Assembly (NCBI GenBank): GCA_024305405.1
Contig: JAKNDB010000107.1
Span: forward strand, 1,612,001-1,676,000
Length of the DNA stretch: 64,000 nucleotides
Origin: Dirofilaria immitis
Taxonomy: Eukaryota > Nematoda > Chromadorea > Rhabditida > Onchocercidae
Direction of reading: 5' to 3'
Shown: positions 62,093 to 64,000 of the stretch, one piece after another
Layout of the letters: each line of letters starts with the position of its first letter
How positions within the stretch are numbered: the first letter of the stretch is position 1
Made by a program: the position numbers and the translations under genes
The notes under the pieces: generated by a model
Database searches by the model: none
Told to the model about the DNA's origin: nothing
The model's input: the letters and a program-made list of their open reading frames with translations, nothing else

Positions 62093-64000
62093 AATATTTC
62101 GAGAATGATTTCTGTCATTTTGTAAGAAAAAAAAAAAAGAAAAATGATTTATTACACAAATAAAATTTGCTAGTGGTTAGTGGTTAAATCTGACAGCTTA
62201 AGTAAGTGTTCGATCATTTAGTTAAAATTAGTAAATTTCGAAATGTTTTAGTTTTTATTTTTTTTTGAAAGAGAAAGAAAAATAGGATAGATAGATTTAA
62301 AAAAAAAATCGTTAATTTTATCATTTAAAAAATTATCATACGATTCAACATGGCATTTTGCAAAATAATTTTTCTCTAATCTTTTCTAATTAAGCTATAT
62401 TTGTTGTTATCGATAAGATGATATGTAAATTTTGCTGGAAATTTTATTCAATGTTGATAGTTGTAGAAAAGATTTTAATAGCTATCGATAAGAATGATAT
62501 GTAAATGTATACTCTTAAATAGTAAAGTGATATGCGAAGAAAGCAGATGAAGCATAATAACACCTTAAATTTCATAAAATATCGATCAGAAGATAATAGA
62601 ATAAATTTTTGAACGATCTAATGTTTTAGAAAATTAAATAAATTCATTCCATTTCTTTCAAATTCCATAATTATCATTTAGCATAAATAAATTATACAAC
62701 TTTATATCAGCATTTATCATTTATATATTTCATTTTTTCATCATTTATCTTTATTTGTTGTTTATATCATTCATCCATTTATCATCATTTCCTTTTGGAT
62801 CAATATTATTTGGTTTAGTCTTTATCGATTAAGATTCGTTTTCTTTTTTTTTTTTTTTTTTATTCTAACAAAGTTACCTGAAATTAAAACCAATCACTGA
62901 TTCAAGAATATTTTAAGGAATCAAAAAGTAAAAAACCTGTTTTGAAACAAACTTCCTTTTCAATTCTTTTTTTTTCGAAACACTAATAATTTGGCAAAAA
63001 AGAAAATGCCAATAAAATTTTTTTATTAGCTTCAAAAAAACAAAAATTTTATTGCTTGAAATTAAAAAAAAATCAAGCATTTCGAGAATTATGACGGAAA
63101 TAGCATAATGCTATTTTTAATTAATTTTTATTCGTTTAGGTAAGAAAAAAGTTTTTTTTTTTTAGAAAATTCTATTTCCTTTTTAAGCCAATTTTGTTGT
63201 TTTCGTGTGTTTTTTTATTTTGTCAATTTTTATCAGAGAAAATTGATGAATCATCGATCATTTCATATATTATCACTTTAGCAATGATTATTTCTAATCT
63301 TTGAATTCTTTTACTTCATTTTTAATCACTAAAAACTGTCATAATAATTTTGAAATTTTATAAATTTACAATATTACTTTAAATCTTTTCTTGAATAATT
63401 TAAATTTTCATCTTCTTAGCTTATCGAAAATTTTAAAATAATAACACAAAACTTATGAAATTCTGAAATCATTGAGCCTTTTTCAGTAATTGAAACTATA
63501 AATTAGATTTTCATATCACTTTGATAATTTAGATTATTATCATTTTGTTGAAAAAAAAAAATAATTTAGTATTTTTTATTTATTTACGAATATTCTCATA
63601 TTCTCATATTTTTTTCCTATATTTTTTTTTATTCGTACATATCAGATATGGTGTTAAAAATGAATTTATGATAATAATTGGATAATAGTTTAAATTAAAA
63701 GATGCAAATTTTGTAAGTATATTATTTGATATCTTATCAGAGATAATTTTTTTGATTTTAAGCATAAATTCTTCTACAGTATCAATCAGTAATAATTCAT
63801 TTTAGCTTATAGAGAAGGGCGAAGTCAATTTTTGTTTTTCATAACTTCTTCCGGAATATTGTAGAATTTACTACATGCTGAAATAGTAATAATAAATTTT
63901 ACATTAGGTGAAAGGCTCAAAATTCAATCCTAAAATTGATTTTTTTTCTTAAATATATTTTTTATAATTTATAGATTTCACAGATGAGTAGATAGATAAA
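62093..64000. other. Non-coding AT-rich DNA to the end of the window
   Basis: No exon-like island or known motif was seen. Poly-A and poly-T runs of 10 to 18 bases are frequent. Confidence 0.45.

Overview
The window looks like nuclear DNA of a nematode, possibly a clade III/filarial-type worm. It is very AT-rich, has short introns ending in TTTCAG/TTTTAG-type acceptors, carries two close matches to the nematode SL1 spliced leader, two BEL/Pao LTR retrotransposons, and an intron-rich EXT1 (rib-1 type) exostosin gene on the minus strand. The species cannot be named from sequence alone. There is no bacterial-style gene organisation, no CRISPR array, and I saw no tRNA or rRNA gene.

Positions 1-39.3 kb are a segmental-duplication nest. 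A unit of about 8-9 kb occurs twice in direct orientation (unit A about 1.2-9.96 kb; unit B about 19-33.7 kb, split by a retrotransposon) and a third time, shortened and inverted (unit C about 34.9-39.3 kb). Each unit carries one copy of the same tiny gene for a secreted peptide: signal peptide, acidic propeptide, a Lys-Arg processing site, then a very short tail packed with cysteines (copies at 5787, 30650 and 36124). I do not recognise the family. Copy C is a mosaic: its 5' flank and prepro region are B-like, while its end and 3' flank are almost identical to A. The switch falls inside the mature-peptide codons.

Two related BEL/Pao elements lie in this nest. Element 1 (+, 9969-16259) has 434-bp LTRs and a 5-bp target duplication ACAAA. 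Element 2 (-, 22366-28834) has 445-bp LTRs and a target duplication ATACT; it sits inside unit B. Both are broken by frameshifts and stops. Element 2 also lacks the integrase zinc-binding domain and keeps a decayed env-like third reading frame with a coiled coil and membrane anchor. Between 18.1 and 21.6 kb, SL1-like 22-mers sit in an inverted repeat.

Positions 39.8-45.1 kb hold the one clear single-copy gene, a 14-exon EXT1-type heparan sulfate polymerase on the minus strand. Intron phases and homology fit throughout, but three exons, and probably a fourth, are each one base short in a T or A run. Together with the homopolymer differences between the near-identical 1.15-kb repeats, this points to residual indel errors in the assembly, although a decaying gene cannot be excluded.

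Positions 45.2-64 kb are mostly gene-empty AT-rich DNA with a dense series of microsatellites (GGT, GAT, CAA/CTA, GAAT, AAT) and a homogeneous 46-bp minisatellite of about 19 copies at 60.1-61.0 kb. A few exon-like islands (about 46.5, 55.2 and 62.0 kb; also 0.5-0.7 and 16.3 kb) are listed at low confidence.
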